This document shows positions 1 to 6,964 of a DNA stretch of 8,005 nt, in pieces (position 1 is the stretch's first letter; each line of letters starts with the position of its first letter). The DNA lies in contig CANGZO010000103.1 of the NCBI GenBank assembly GCA_947458305.1, forward strand, positions 1 through 8,005, written 5' to 3'. The notes beneath the pieces are model-generated. The model was not told the DNA's origin. It saw only the letters and a list, made by a program, of their open reading frames with translations, and did not search any database. Both the position numbers and the translations under genes were made by a program. Source of the DNA: Comamonadaceae bacterium. GTDB lineage: Bacteria; Pseudomonadota; Gammaproteobacteria; Burkholderiales; Burkholderiaceae_C.

Positions 1-512
1 GCCACTTCAGGCCAGGTTTTGGGTGGTTTTTCAGTGTCAATGCCCGCGGCTTTGAAGGCATCTTTGTTGTAGTGGAAGACGGTGGTCGAGCTGTTGAAGG
101 GGAAGCTCAGCATTTGGCCATTGGGTGCGGTGTAGTAACCCGCCACCGCCTGAACGTAGTTTTTGGGTTCAAATTTGACGCCAGCGTCGGCCATCACTTT
201 GCCCACGGGCACGATGGCGCCCTTGCTGGCCATCATGGTGGCTGTGCCCACTTCAAACACCTGCAGGATGTGCGGCGCATTACCCGCGCGGAAGGCTGCA
301 ATGGCCGCCGTCATCGATTCGTCGTAGCTGCCCTTGAATGTAGGCACCACTTTGTACTGTGTCTGGCTGGCATTGAAGTCTTTGGCATGGTCGTTGACCC
401 ATTCGCCTAAGGCGCCGCCCATGGAGTGCCACCATTGGATTTCAACTTGGGCTTGGGCAGTCAAGCCCGACAAACCAAGGGTGAGGGCAGTGAGGGTCAG
501 TTTGAGTTTCAT
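1..512 (-). CDS. ugpB: sn-glycerol-3-phosphate ABC transporter substrate-binding protein UgpB (N-terminal part, cut by window edge)
   Basis: This is the periplasmic receptor that captures sn-glycerol-3-phosphate (and glycerophosphodiesters) and delivers it to the UgpAE-UgpC importer. Only 170 codons are present; family members are about 430-440 residues. The start is the ATG whose complement is at 510-512, with AGGAG (complement at 518-522) five bases upstream. Residues 1-21 form a signal peptide: Lys at 2 and 4, a Leu/Thr core and an A-Q-A cleavage site. The mature protein begins QVEIQWWHSMGG. The blocks FRAGNAP (74-80), EVGTATMMASK (87-97) and FPFNSST (137-143) match what I remember of E. 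coli UgpB. If cleavage follows A21, Tyr63 and Glu87 become mature residues 42 and 66, recalled as glycerol-3-phosphate ligands. No stop or frameshift is seen. The rest of the ugp operon probably lies to the left. Confidence 0.93.
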   Translation of the reverse strand, partial: MKLKLTLTALTLGLSGLTAQAQVEIQWWHSMGGALGEWVNDHAKDFNASQTQYKVVPTFKGSYDESMTAAIAAFRAGNAPHILQVFEVGTATMMASKGAIVPVGKVMADAGVKFEPKNYVQAVAGYYTAPNGQMLSFPFNSSTTVFHYNKDAFKAAGIDTEKPPKTWPEV

Positions 513-593
513 GTGAGCTCCTGGGGGGTAAAACCAAAAATCAAAACGATGGATTCAGTGACTTGTATTGGCGCTGATAAGTGTTGCTAAATC

Positions 594-622
594 ATTAAAG
601 TAGCATGAATTTTTTGTGACAA
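594..622 (-). promoter_or_regulatory. Probable sigma70 promoter of ugpB
   Basis: Read on the minus strand, TTGTCA (complement at 617-622) is followed after exactly 17 bp by TTTAAT (complement at 594-599). Each hexamer differs from consensus at one position. Transcription would begin near 586-588, giving a leader of about 75 nt that is U-rich and carries a run of six C just before the AGGAG ribosome binding site. The placement, strand and spacing fit a promoter for ugpB. It is predicted from sequence only. Confidence 0.6.
605..622 (-). promoter_or_regulatory. Candidate Pho box overlapping the ugpB -35
   Basis: The 18 bases starting at the ugpB -35 (TTGTCACAAAAAATTCAT on the minus strand) match about 13 of 18 positions of the PhoB consensus, two 7-bp CTGTCAT-type repeats separated by an A/T-rich 4-mer. 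In E. coli, ugpB is a known phosphate-starvation gene activated by PhoB at such a site. Against it, the second repeat is poor (AATTCAT), and only 5 bp separate the box from the -10, whereas about 10 is usual. This is a tentative call. Confidence 0.25.
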
Positions 623-779
623 CCCGTACTTTCCATGATTCCAGACGCTTGGGTGACAGGTGTCCCCACCCTCTGCGCGTGATTGTTGCACTGCGGTAAC
701 ATCCAACTTCAGCCGGTTTGACACTTTTCCGGGTCTGGCTGACAGCGTCTTCAGCGACGCATTTGATTGCGCCAACCCC

Positions 780-3700
780 ATGAATGCACCCAATACGCTC
801 CAACTTTTGATGCAAGCCGACGCCGATGCGCCGCGTTTGCGTGAGATTCCCTACAACTACACCAGCTTCTCAGACCGCGAAATCGTGCTGCGTTTGCTGG
901 GCGAGTCGGCTTGGGATCTGCTGAATGAACTGCGTGCAGAGCGTCGCACGGGCCGCTCCGCTCGCATGTTGTACGAAGTGTTGGGTGATATTTGGGTGGT
1001 CGAGCGCAACCCCTACCTGCAAGACGACTTGCTGGACAATCCGGCCCGCCGAAAGCTGTTGGTGGAAGCTTTGCACCACCGTTTGGCTGAGGTGCAAAAG
1101 CGCCGCACGCCAGGGGCCGATGCCCACCGAGATGCGCTGGTGGTGCAGTTGCTGGACATGGCCACCCAGGCTGTGTCGCAGTTCAACGACCGTTTCACCC
1201 GCATGGCCAAGCTGCGCAGCCAGGTGCAAAAGACCTTGGGGCGACTGACGGCCAAGGACAACATCAAATTTGACGGCCTCTCGCGCGTGAGCCATGTGAC
1301 CGACGCCACCGACTGGCGCGTGGAATACCCCTTTGTGGTGCTGACCCCCGACAGCGAAGCCGAAATGGCGGGCCTGGTCAAAGGCTGTATCGACCTGGGC
1401 CTGACCATCGTTCCACGCGGCGGCGGCACGGGTTACACCGGCGGCGCTATCCCTTTGACCTGGAAGAGCGCGGTCATCAACACCGAAAAGCTCGAAGCCA
1501 TGACCGAGGTCGAGATGCTCGACCTGCCGGGCATCGCGCACAAGATCCCGACCATTTGGACAGAAGCCGGTGTGGTGACCCAGCGCGTGGCCGATGCGGC
1601 CGAGCGCGGTGGTTTTGTCTTTGCAGTCGACCCGACATCGGCTGAAGCCAGTTGCATTGGCGGCAACATCGCCATGAACGCGGGTGGCAAAAAGGCCGTC
1701 CTGTGGGGTACAGCGCTGGACAACCTGGCCAGCTGGCGCATGGTCACGCCCGATGCCGAATGGCTGGATGTGGTGCGCATGGACCACAACATGGGCAAGA
1801 TCCATGACGCCGACGTGGCGACATTTGAGCTGCGCTATTTCAAGGCTGACGGCAAAACCCCGATTCGCACGGAGACCCTGGTCATTCCAGGCAAGACTTT
1901 CCGCAAGGAAGGTCTGGGCAAGGACGTCACCGACAAGTTCTTGAGCGGCCTGCCCGGCGTCCAAAAAGAAGGCTGCGACGGTCTGATCACCAGCGCTCGC
2001 TGGGTGGTGCACCGCATGCCCACACACACCCGCACAGTGTGCATGGAATTCTTTGGCCACGCCCGCGAGGCGGTGCCCAGCATCGTCGAGATCAAAGACT
2101 TCATGTTTGCCGAGCAAAAGCGCACCGGCACCGTGATGGCGGGCCTGGAGCACTTGGACGACCGTTATTTGCGGGCGGTGGGGTACTCCACCAAGAGCAA
2201 GCGGGGCGGTTTTCCCAAGATGGTCTTGATCGGTGACATTGCAGGCGACAACGCCGACGATGTGGCCAAGGCGACCAGCGAGATCGTACGCATTGCCAAC
2301 TCGCGCAGCGGCGAAGGCTTCATCGCCATCAGCCCCGAGGCCCGCAAGAAATTCTGGCTCGACCGTAAAAAGACTGCTGCCATCTCGCGCCACACCAATG
2401 CTTTCAAGGTCAACGAAGACGTGGTGATTCCGCTGCCGCGCATGGCCGAGTACACCGATGGCATCGAGCGCATCAACATCGAGCTGAGCCTGCGCAACAA
2501 GCTCAAGCTGTGCCGTGAGATCGAAGCCTTCTTGGAGCGTGGCAACCTGCCTTTGGGCAAGCAAGACGACGCCAGCGACATCCCGTCGGCCGAGTTGCTG
2601 GAAGACCGTGTGGCGCAAGCCTTGGCCGTGGTGCGTGAGGTACAGGCGCAGTGGCAAGACTGGTTGACACAAGTCGACACGCTGTTTCCCCAATTGCAAG
2701 AGCACAGCCTGCGCGCCAGCTGGAAGACGCAAATCCGCCCGGCGTTCCAGAATATCTTCTCGGGCTCAGCCTTTTTGCCAATCCTCAACGAGGTCATTGC
2801 CATCCATCAGCGCGTGCTCAAGGGCCGCGTGTGGGTGGCGCTGCACATGCATGCCGGTGATGGCAATGTGCACACCAACATCCCGGTCAACTCCGACAAT
2901 TACGAGATGCTGCAAACCGCGCACGAGGCGGTGGCCCGCATCATGGTGCTGGCCCGCAGCCTCGACGGCGTCATTTCAGGAGAGCACGGCATTGGCATCA
3001 CCAAGCTGGAGTTTTTGACCGACGCCGAGTTGGCCAACTTCACCGCCTACAAAGCCAAAGTGGACCCCGAAGGGCGCTTTAACAAGGGCAAGCTGCTGCG
3101 CGGCGCGGCCCTGGCCGGTTTGGGCAACGATGTGCATGCGGCCGATCTGACGCACGCCTACACCCCCAGCTTTGGCCTGATGGGCCACGAGTCGCTGATC
3201 ATGCAGCAGTCCGACATTGGCGAGATCGCTGCCAGCGTGAAAGACTGTCTGCGCTGCGGCAAGTGCAAACCGGTGTGTGCCACGCATGTGCCGCGTGCCA
3301 ATTTGCTCTACAGCCCGCGCAACAAGATTTTGGCGACCTCTTTGCTGGTCGAGGCTTTCCTCTACGAAGAGCAAACCCGCCGAGGCATCTCCATCAAGCA
3401 TTGGCAAGAGTTTGAGGACGTGGCCGACCACTGCACCGTCTGCCACAAATGCCTGACGCCTTGCCCGGTCAATATTGACTTTGGTGATGTGTCCATGAAC
3501 ATGCGCAACCTGCTGCGCAAGATGGGGCAAAAGAGTTTCCGTCCCGGCAACGCGGCAGCGATGTTCATGCTCAATGCTACCAATCCCGAGACCATCAAGC
3601 TGGCGCGTGCCGCCATGGTGGGCGTGGGCATGAAGGCACAGCGTTTTGTGGCAGGTTTGCTCAAGGGCGTGGCCCGCAAGCAGACCAGCGCACCGCCTGC

Positions 3701-4658
3701 ATCGGTGGGCACCGCGCCCATCAAGGAGCAGGTGATCCACTTCATCAACAAAAAGATGCCGGGCAACTTGCCCAAGAAAACCGCGCGAGCTTTGCTGGAC
3801 ATCGAAGACAACGATTACGTGCCCATCATCCGCAACCCGAAAGCCACCACCTCTGAATCAGAAGCGGTGTTTTACTTCCCCGGTTGCGGATCGGAACGCC
3901 TATTCAGCCAAGTGGGCTTGGCCACCCAGGCCATGCTTTGGCATGTGGGTGTGCAGACCGTGTTGCCACCAGGCTACCTGTGCTGCGGTTACCCGCAAAA
4001 AGGCTCGGGCCAGTTCGACAAGGCCGAAAAAATCATCACCGACAACCGCGTGCTCTTCCACCGCGTGGCCAACACGCTCAACTACCTGGACATCAAGACC
4101 GTGGTGGTCAGCTGCGGCACCTGTTATGACCAGCTGCAGGGCTACCAGTTTGACAAGATCTTCCCCGGCTGCCGCATCATCGACATCCACGAGTTCCTGC
4201 TCGAAAAAGGCATGAAGCTGGGCGCAGGCGGGGCTTATCTGTACCACGACCCTTGCCACAGCCCCATGAAGCAGCAAGAGCCCATGAAGACCGTCAAGGC
4301 CTTGATGGGTGACAACGTGCTGGAAAGCAAGCGTTGCTGCGGCGAGTCGGGCACTTTGGGCGTGACGCGCCCGGACATCTCGACCCAGGTGCGCTTTCGC
4401 AAGGAAGAAGAGCTGCTCAAAGGCGAAGCCGCCCTGCGCAGCAGCGGTGCGCTGGCGCCTCAGGCCAACGTGAAAATCCTGACCAGCTGCCCCAGCTGCC
4501 TGCAGGGTTTGTCGCGCTTTGGCGACGACATGAAAAATGGCCTGCTCGAAGCCGACTACATCGTGGTCGAGATGGCCAAGCACATCCTCGGCGAAGAATG
4601 GATGTCCGAGTACGTGGGTGCTGCCAATGCAGGCGGCATCGAGCGCGTGCTGGTTTAA
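780..4658 (+). CDS. Giant FAD/[4Fe-4S] oxidoreductase with N-terminal DUF3683 (FAD-linked oxidase + ferredoxin + two CCG domains)
   Basis: A 1292-residue fused dehydrogenase, probably oxidising a D-2-hydroxyacid and passing electrons from FAD through Fe-S clusters to an acceptor; the substrate is unknown. Domains in order: DUF3683 (about 17-150, with IPYNYTSFSDREI); FAD-binding PCMH domain of the VAO family (about 190-400, with PRGGGTGYTGG at 212-222 and IGGNIAMNAGG at 293-303); FAD-oxidase C-terminal domain ending near 780 (HMHAGDGNVH at 689-698, SGEHGIG at 733-739); two [4Fe-4S] motifs (Cys 823/826/829/833 and 885/888/891/895); two CCG domains (C1036, CC1068-1069, C1112/C1115; then C1159, CC1186-1187, C1237/C1240). 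It resembles the GlcD-GlcF pair or YdiJ/Dld-II in one chain, but is longer. No signal peptide or membrane segment is seen, so it is probably cytoplasmic. The ATG at 780 (MNAPNTLQLL) fits remembered homologues but lacks a Shine-Dalgarno; an in-frame GTG at 660 would add 40 residues. Confidence 0.9.
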   Translation: MNAPNTLQLLMQADADAPRLREIPYNYTSFSDREIVLRLLGESAWDLLNELRAERRTGRSARMLYEVLGDIWVVERNPYLQDDLLDNPARRKLLVEALHHRLAEVQKRRTPGADAHRDALVVQLLDMATQAVSQFNDRFTRMAKLRSQVQKTLGRLTAKDNIKFDGLSRVSHVTDATDWRVEYPFVVLTPDSEAEMAGLVKGCIDLGLTIVPRGGGTGYTGGAIPLTWKSAVINTEKLEAMTEVEMLDLPGIAHKIPTIWTEAGVVTQRVADAAERGGFVFAVDPTSAEASCIGGNIAMNAGGKKAVLWGTALDNLASWRMVTPDAEWLDVVRMDHNMGKIHDADVATFELRYFKADGKTPIRTETLVIPGKTFRKEGLGKDVTDKFLSGLPGVQKEGCDGLITSARWVVHRMPTHTRTVCMEFFGHAREAVPSIVEIKDFMFAEQKRTGTVMAGLEHLDDRYLRAVGYSTKSKRGGFPKMVLIGDIAGDNADDVAKATSEIVRIANSRSGEGFIAISPEARKKFWLDRKKTAAISRHTNAFKVNEDVVIPLPRMAEYTDGIERINIELSLRNKLKLCREIEAFLERGNLPLGKQDDASDIPSAELLEDRVAQALAVVREVQAQWQDWLTQVDTLFPQLQEHSLRASWKTQIRPAFQNIFSGSAFLPILNEVIAIHQRVLKGRVWVALHMHAGDGNVHTNIPVNSDNYEMLQTAHEAVARIMVLARSLDGVISGEHGIGITKLEFLTDAELANFTAYKAKVDPEGRFNKGKLLRGAALAGLGNDVHAADLTHAYTPSFGLMGHESLIMQQSDIGEIAASVKDCLRCGKCKPVCATHVPRANLLYSPRNKILATSLLVEAFLYEEQTRRGISIKHWQEFEDVADHCTVCHKCLTPCPVNIDFGDVSMNMRNLLRKMGQKSFRPGNAAAMFMLNATNPETIKLARAAMVGVGMKAQRFVAGLLKGVARKQTSAPPASVGTAPIKEQVIHFINKKMPGNLPKKTARALLDIEDNDYVPIIRNPKATTSESEAVFYFPGCGSERLFSQVGLATQAMLWHVGVQTVLPPGYLCCGYPQKGSGQFDKAEKIITDNRVLFHRVANTLNYLDIKTVVVSCGTCYDQLQGYQFDKIFPGCRIIDIHEFLLEKGMKLGAGGAYLYHDPCHSPMKQQEPMKTVKALMGDNVLESKRCCGESGTLGVTRPDISTQVRFRKEEELLKGEAALRSSGALAPQANVKILTSCPSCLQGLSRFGDDMKNGLLEADYIVVEMAKHILGEEWMSEYVGAANAGGIERVLV

Positions 4659-4699
4659 GCCCAGGGCGCAACCCGACAGCAAGATTTCGAAAGCAAAAG

Positions 4700-5119
4700 A
4701 TGGCCGGATTGAAAAAAGACATGCCCCACCCTGAGTCGCTGACCTTGCACGGTCAGACCCGGGTGCTGGAGATTGGGTTTTCTGACGGTGCGCAGTTCCG
4801 CATCCCCTTCGAGCTGATGCGCGTGTACTCGCCCTCGGCAGAGGTTCAAGGCCACGGCCCCGGTCAGGAAGTGCTGCAAACCGGCAAGCGCGAGGTCGGC
4901 ATTGCCGAAATCGAACCCGTGGGCAACTACGCGGTCAAACCCACCTTCACCGATGGGCACGAGTCGGGCCTGTTCACTTGGGAATACCTGTATTTTCTGG
5001 GCGACCAGGAAGCGGCCCTGTGGAAACAGTACGAAGACCGTCTGCAAGCCGCCGGCATGAGCCGGGACGCGCCCATGATCGAAGCTTCAGCAGGCGGTAG
5101 CTGCGGTCACAAGCATTGA
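4700..5119 (+). CDS. DUF971 (GBBH-like N-terminal domain) protein
   Basis: A 139-residue protein that is essentially one DUF971 domain (PF06155, the N-terminal domain type of gamma-butyrobetaine hydroxylase). Family hallmarks seen are the opening LEIGFSDGAQFRIPFELMRVYSPSAE, the central EPVGNYAVKPTFTDGHESGLF and the closing WEYLYFLG. No catalytic hydroxylase domain follows. The tail GGSCGHKH carries one Cys and two His and could bind metal. The same domain is the C-terminal module of the plastid [4Fe-4S] carrier HCF101 and of some Mrp-type proteins, so a helper role for the upstream Fe-S enzyme is a reasonable inference, not shown. The start at 4700 (MAGLKKD) fits remembered homologues; Met at 4721 would give 132 residues, and neither has a strong ribosome binding site. 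The open frame extends far upstream inside the previous gene, but that part is out of frame with it. The gene lies 41 nt after the oxidoreductase and 10 nt before ubiE. Confidence 0.85.
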   Translation: MAGLKKDMPHPESLTLHGQTRVLEIGFSDGAQFRIPFELMRVYSPSAEVQGHGPGQEVLQTGKREVGIAEIEPVGNYAVKPTFTDGHESGLFTWEYLYFLGDQEAALWKQYEDRLQAAGMSRDAPMIEASAGGSCGHKH

Positions 5120-5122
5120 GGA
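5117..5122 (+). promoter_or_regulatory. ubiE ribosome binding site overlapping the DUF971 stop codon
   Basis: TGAGGA contains both the TGA stop of the DUF971 gene (5117-5119) and a purine-rich Shine-Dalgarno core, followed 7 nt later by the ATG of ubiE at 5130. Ribosomes ending DUF971 would therefore stop on the ubiE initiation site, suggesting translational coupling. The motif also fixes 5130 as the ubiE start. Confidence 0.6.
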
Positions 5123-5129
5123 CGTTGGC

Positions 5130-5861
5130 ATGAGCAGCACCCACTTCGGTTTCAAAACCGTCGACGAAACAGAAAAAGCCAAGCACGTGCGTGGCGTGTT
5201 CGACTCGGTCGCCTCCAAATACGACGTGATGAACGACCTGATGTCCATGGGCTTGCACCGCGTCTGGAAGGCCTACACCGTGCAGGTGGCTAACCTCAAA
5301 GAGGGCGATCAGGTGCTGGACATCGCTGGCGGCACGGGCGACTTGTCGATGGCTTTCGCCAAAAAAGTGGGCGCTTCAGGCCGTGTGGTGCACACCGACA
5401 TCAACGAAGCCATGCTGTCTACCGGGCGTGATCGCTTGGTTGACCACGGCTTGGCTTTGCCCACTTTAGTGTGTGATGCTGAGAAGCTTCCCTTTCCAGA
5501 TGGCCATTTCAACGTGGTCAGCGTCGCCTTTGGCCTGCGCAACATGACGCACAAGGATGTGGCCCTCAAGGAAATGTGCCGCGTGCTCAAGCCTGGCGGC
5601 AAATTGCTGGTGCTGGAGTTTTCCAAGGTGGCCAAGCCGCTGGAAAAAGCTTACGACTGGTACAGCTTCAAAATACTGCCTCAATTGGGTAAGCTGGTAG
5701 CGGGTGACGCCGACAGCTACCGATACCTGGCCGAATCGATTCGCATGCACCCCAGCCAAGAGGATTTGAAAAGCCTTATGAAAAATGCAGGATTTGGTCA
5801 TGTGGACTTTCACAATTTGTCGGCGGGGGTGGTAGCCTTACACATGGGCATTAAATGTTGA
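5130..5861 (+). CDS. ubiE: Ubiquinone/menaquinone biosynthesis C-methyltransferase UbiE
   Basis: A SAM-dependent class I methyltransferase that C-methylates 2-polyprenyl-6-methoxy-1,4-benzoquinol in ubiquinone synthesis, and demethylmenaquinol in organisms that make menaquinone. At 243 residues it is full length (E. coli UbiE has 251). Both family signatures are intact: YDxMN-type, Y31 to W46 (YDVMNDLMSMGLHRVW), and RVLKPGG...LEFS at 151-165. The SAM-binding glycine loop DIAGGTGD is at 64-71, followed by the acidic strand-2 end VVHTDINEAM and the VSVAFGLRN segment. There is no signal peptide or membrane segment; UbiE works in the soluble, lipid-associated Ubi complex. It is tightly linked to the upstream DUF971 gene and followed after 35 nt by the Tim44-like gene. 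In this lineage ubiquinone is probably the main product, an inference from taxonomy. Confidence 0.97.
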   Translation: MSSTHFGFKTVDETEKAKHVRGVFDSVASKYDVMNDLMSMGLHRVWKAYTVQVANLKEGDQVLDIAGGTGDLSMAFAKKVGASGRVVHTDINEAMLSTGRDRLVDHGLALPTLVCDAEKLPFPDGHFNVVSVAFGLRNMTHKDVALKEMCRVLKPGGKLLVLEFSKVAKPLEKAYDWYSFKILPQLGKLVAGDADSYRYLAESIRMHPSQEDLKSLMKNAGFGHVDFHNLSAGVVALHMGIKC

Positions 5862-5896
5862 CGCCCAAAACCTGTATTTCTTGAGTTGGAGACACC

Positions 5897-6904
5897 ATGA
5901 ACAACAAACTTTTGACCCTGATGATCGCTGGCGTGATGGCCTTGGGCAGTCTGAACGCAGAGGCCGCACGCCGCATGGGTGGCGGCAAGTCCGTAGGGCA
6001 GCAATCCAACCAAGTGACCAAGCGCGACGCTGCGCCACAAACACCTGCCGCACCGGCTCAAAATGCCGCGCCCACCAGCGCTGCAAAACCTGCTGCAGCC
6101 CCTGCCGCCGCAGCGCCCAAGAAGCCTTGGGGCGCCATGCTGGGTGGTTTGGCCGCCGGTCTGGGTTTGGCGTGGTTGGCCAGTTCGCTGGGCATGGGTG
6201 AAGCCTTTGGCAACATCTTGATGGCCTTGTTGATCGGTGTGGCCGTTGTTGCCGTGATCGGCATGATTTTGCGTGCCCGTCGCGGTGGTGCTGCGCAAAC
6301 AGGTGGTAACGGTGGCTTGGCTTACCAGGGTGCAGGCGCATCGGCAGAAAACCCCGCCACTTACAAGCAGTACAGCCCCAACAACGTAGGCAACGACGCT
6401 TCGGCCCGCCCATGGGAGGGTCAAAACACCCGCTTTGACAGTTCGGCTGCATCGCAATCGACCGGCTCCATGATTGGTTCTGGCATCGGTGCCAACTTGA
6501 ATGGTTCGCAAACTTGGGGCATCCCTGCAGGCTTTGATGTGGACAGCTTCGTCACCGCTGCCAAGCGCAACTTTGTGACTTTGCAAGATGCCTGGGACCG
6601 TTCGGACATCAGCGCATTGCGCTCCATGATGACCGACGCCATGGTGGTGGAGATCCGCAACCAGCTGTCCGAGCGTGAAGCCCAGTTCCCCGGTCAGCCC
6701 AACAAGACCGAAGTGGTGATGCTTGACGCCCAACTGTTGGGTATCGAAGAGCAGGCTGACGCTTACTTGGCCAGTGTCGAGTTCAACGGCATGATCCGCG
6801 AAGACGCGGCTTCCGGCCCCAGCCCATTCCGCGAAGTCTGGAACATGAGCAAATCCAAGCAAGGCGGCGGCTGGTTGGTGGCAGGCGTGCAAGCCTTGCA
6901 GTGA
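5897..6904 (+). CDS. Tim44-like domain membrane protein
   Basis: A 335-residue protein with a C-terminal Tim44-like domain (about 214-335, from DSFVTAAKRNFVTLQDAWD to the final GGGWLVAGVQALQ). Mitochondrial Tim44 uses this fold to dock on the inner membrane and the import motor; in bacteria the role is poorly known. Layout: signal-like N-terminus (K4, hydrophobic core, A-E-A at 21-23), then ARRMGGGKSVG, an Ala/Pro/Gln linker (about 45-77), two hydrophobic helices (about 80-98 and 104-125) ended by RARR, a Gly/Asn/Ser/Ala-rich linker (about 130-205), then the Tim44 domain. The Arg-rich end after the second helix hints that the domain may face the cytoplasm, but topology is uncertain. GGAG at 5888-5891, five bases before the ATG, supports the start. 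It sits between ubiE and ubiJ, adjacent genes in E. coli, so a membrane role near quinone synthesis is possible but unproven. Confidence 0.87.
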   Translation: MNNKLLTLMIAGVMALGSLNAEAARRMGGGKSVGQQSNQVTKRDAAPQTPAAPAQNAAPTSAAKPAAAPAAAAPKKPWGAMLGGLAAGLGLAWLASSLGMGEAFGNILMALLIGVAVVAVIGMILRARRGGAAQTGGNGGLAYQGAGASAENPATYKQYSPNNVGNDASARPWEGQNTRFDSSAASQSTGSMIGSGIGANLNGSQTWGIPAGFDVDSFVTAAKRNFVTLQDAWDRSDISALRSMMTDAMVVEIRNQLSEREAQFPGQPNKTEVVMLDAQLLGIEEQADAYLASVEFNGMIREDAASGPSPFREVWNMSKSKQGGGWLVAGVQALQ

Positions 6905-6918
6905 ACCCCGTGCCATAA

Positions 6919-6938
6919 AGCCCTGATGCTTCGGGGCT
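6919..6938 (+). other. Hairpin between the Tim44-like gene and ubiJ
   Basis: AGCCCTGA and TCGGGGCT pair as an 8-bp stem (seven Watson-Crick pairs and one G-U) around a four-base TGCT loop, starting 15 nt after the stop of the Tim44-like gene. No T-run follows (next bases GGGACTTTCGGG), so it is not a convincing intrinsic terminator. It could attenuate read-through or mark an RNA-processing or 3'-end-protecting site within the series. Confidence 0.45.
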
Positions 6939-6950
6939 GGGACTTTCGGG

Positions 6951-6956
6951 AATAAT
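6951..6956 (+). promoter_or_regulatory. Possible -10 element just before ubiJ
   Basis: AATAAT matches TATAAT at five of six positions and lies 8 bp before the ubiJ ATG at 6965, so transcription would begin at or next to the start codon and give a nearly leaderless mRNA. No acceptable -35 is found 16-18 bp upstream; that stretch falls in the hairpin. This is a weak candidate. Confidence 0.2.
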
Positions 6957-6964
6957 CGGGGACT

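Noticed and set aside
72..516. Plus-strand open frames over the left edge
   Set aside because: They are antisense to ugpB, which has a signal peptide, conserved blocks and a ribosome binding site.
655..664. GACAGGTGTC inverted repeat as an operator
   Set aside because: Four-base arms are too short to separate from chance, and no known regulator site is recognised.
718..746. TTGACA as the -35 of a promoter for the oxidoreductase gene
   Set aside because: No acceptable -10 exists at 16-18 bp spacing, so it is not listed as a feature.
870..2732. A 620-codon open frame on the minus strand inside the oxidoreductase gene
   Set aside because: It is antisense to clear FAD-domain motifs, its translation is rich in His, Gln, Gly and Val without any recognisable domain, and it reflects GC-rich third positions of the real gene.
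3900..4682. Minus-strand open frame of 260 codons opposite the CCG domains
   Set aside because: It overlaps conserved CCG and CxxC codons on the other strand, has shadow-like composition and no family resemblance.
4334..4699. Upstream extension of the DUF971 frame into the preceding gene
   Set aside because: The frame is open by chance there; its translation is Arg/Gln/Ala-rich shadow sequence and DUF971 homology begins only near 4700.
4659..4699. Terminator between the oxidoreductase and DUF971 genes
   Set aside because: Only tiny palindromes (GCCCAGGGC, TTTCGAAA) are present, with no stem plus T-run.
5810..6916. Minus-strand open frame of 368 codons opposite the Tim44-like gene
   Set aside because: The plus-strand gene has a ribosome binding site, signal peptide and Tim44 domain; the reverse translation is low-complexity and His/Gly/Cys-rich.
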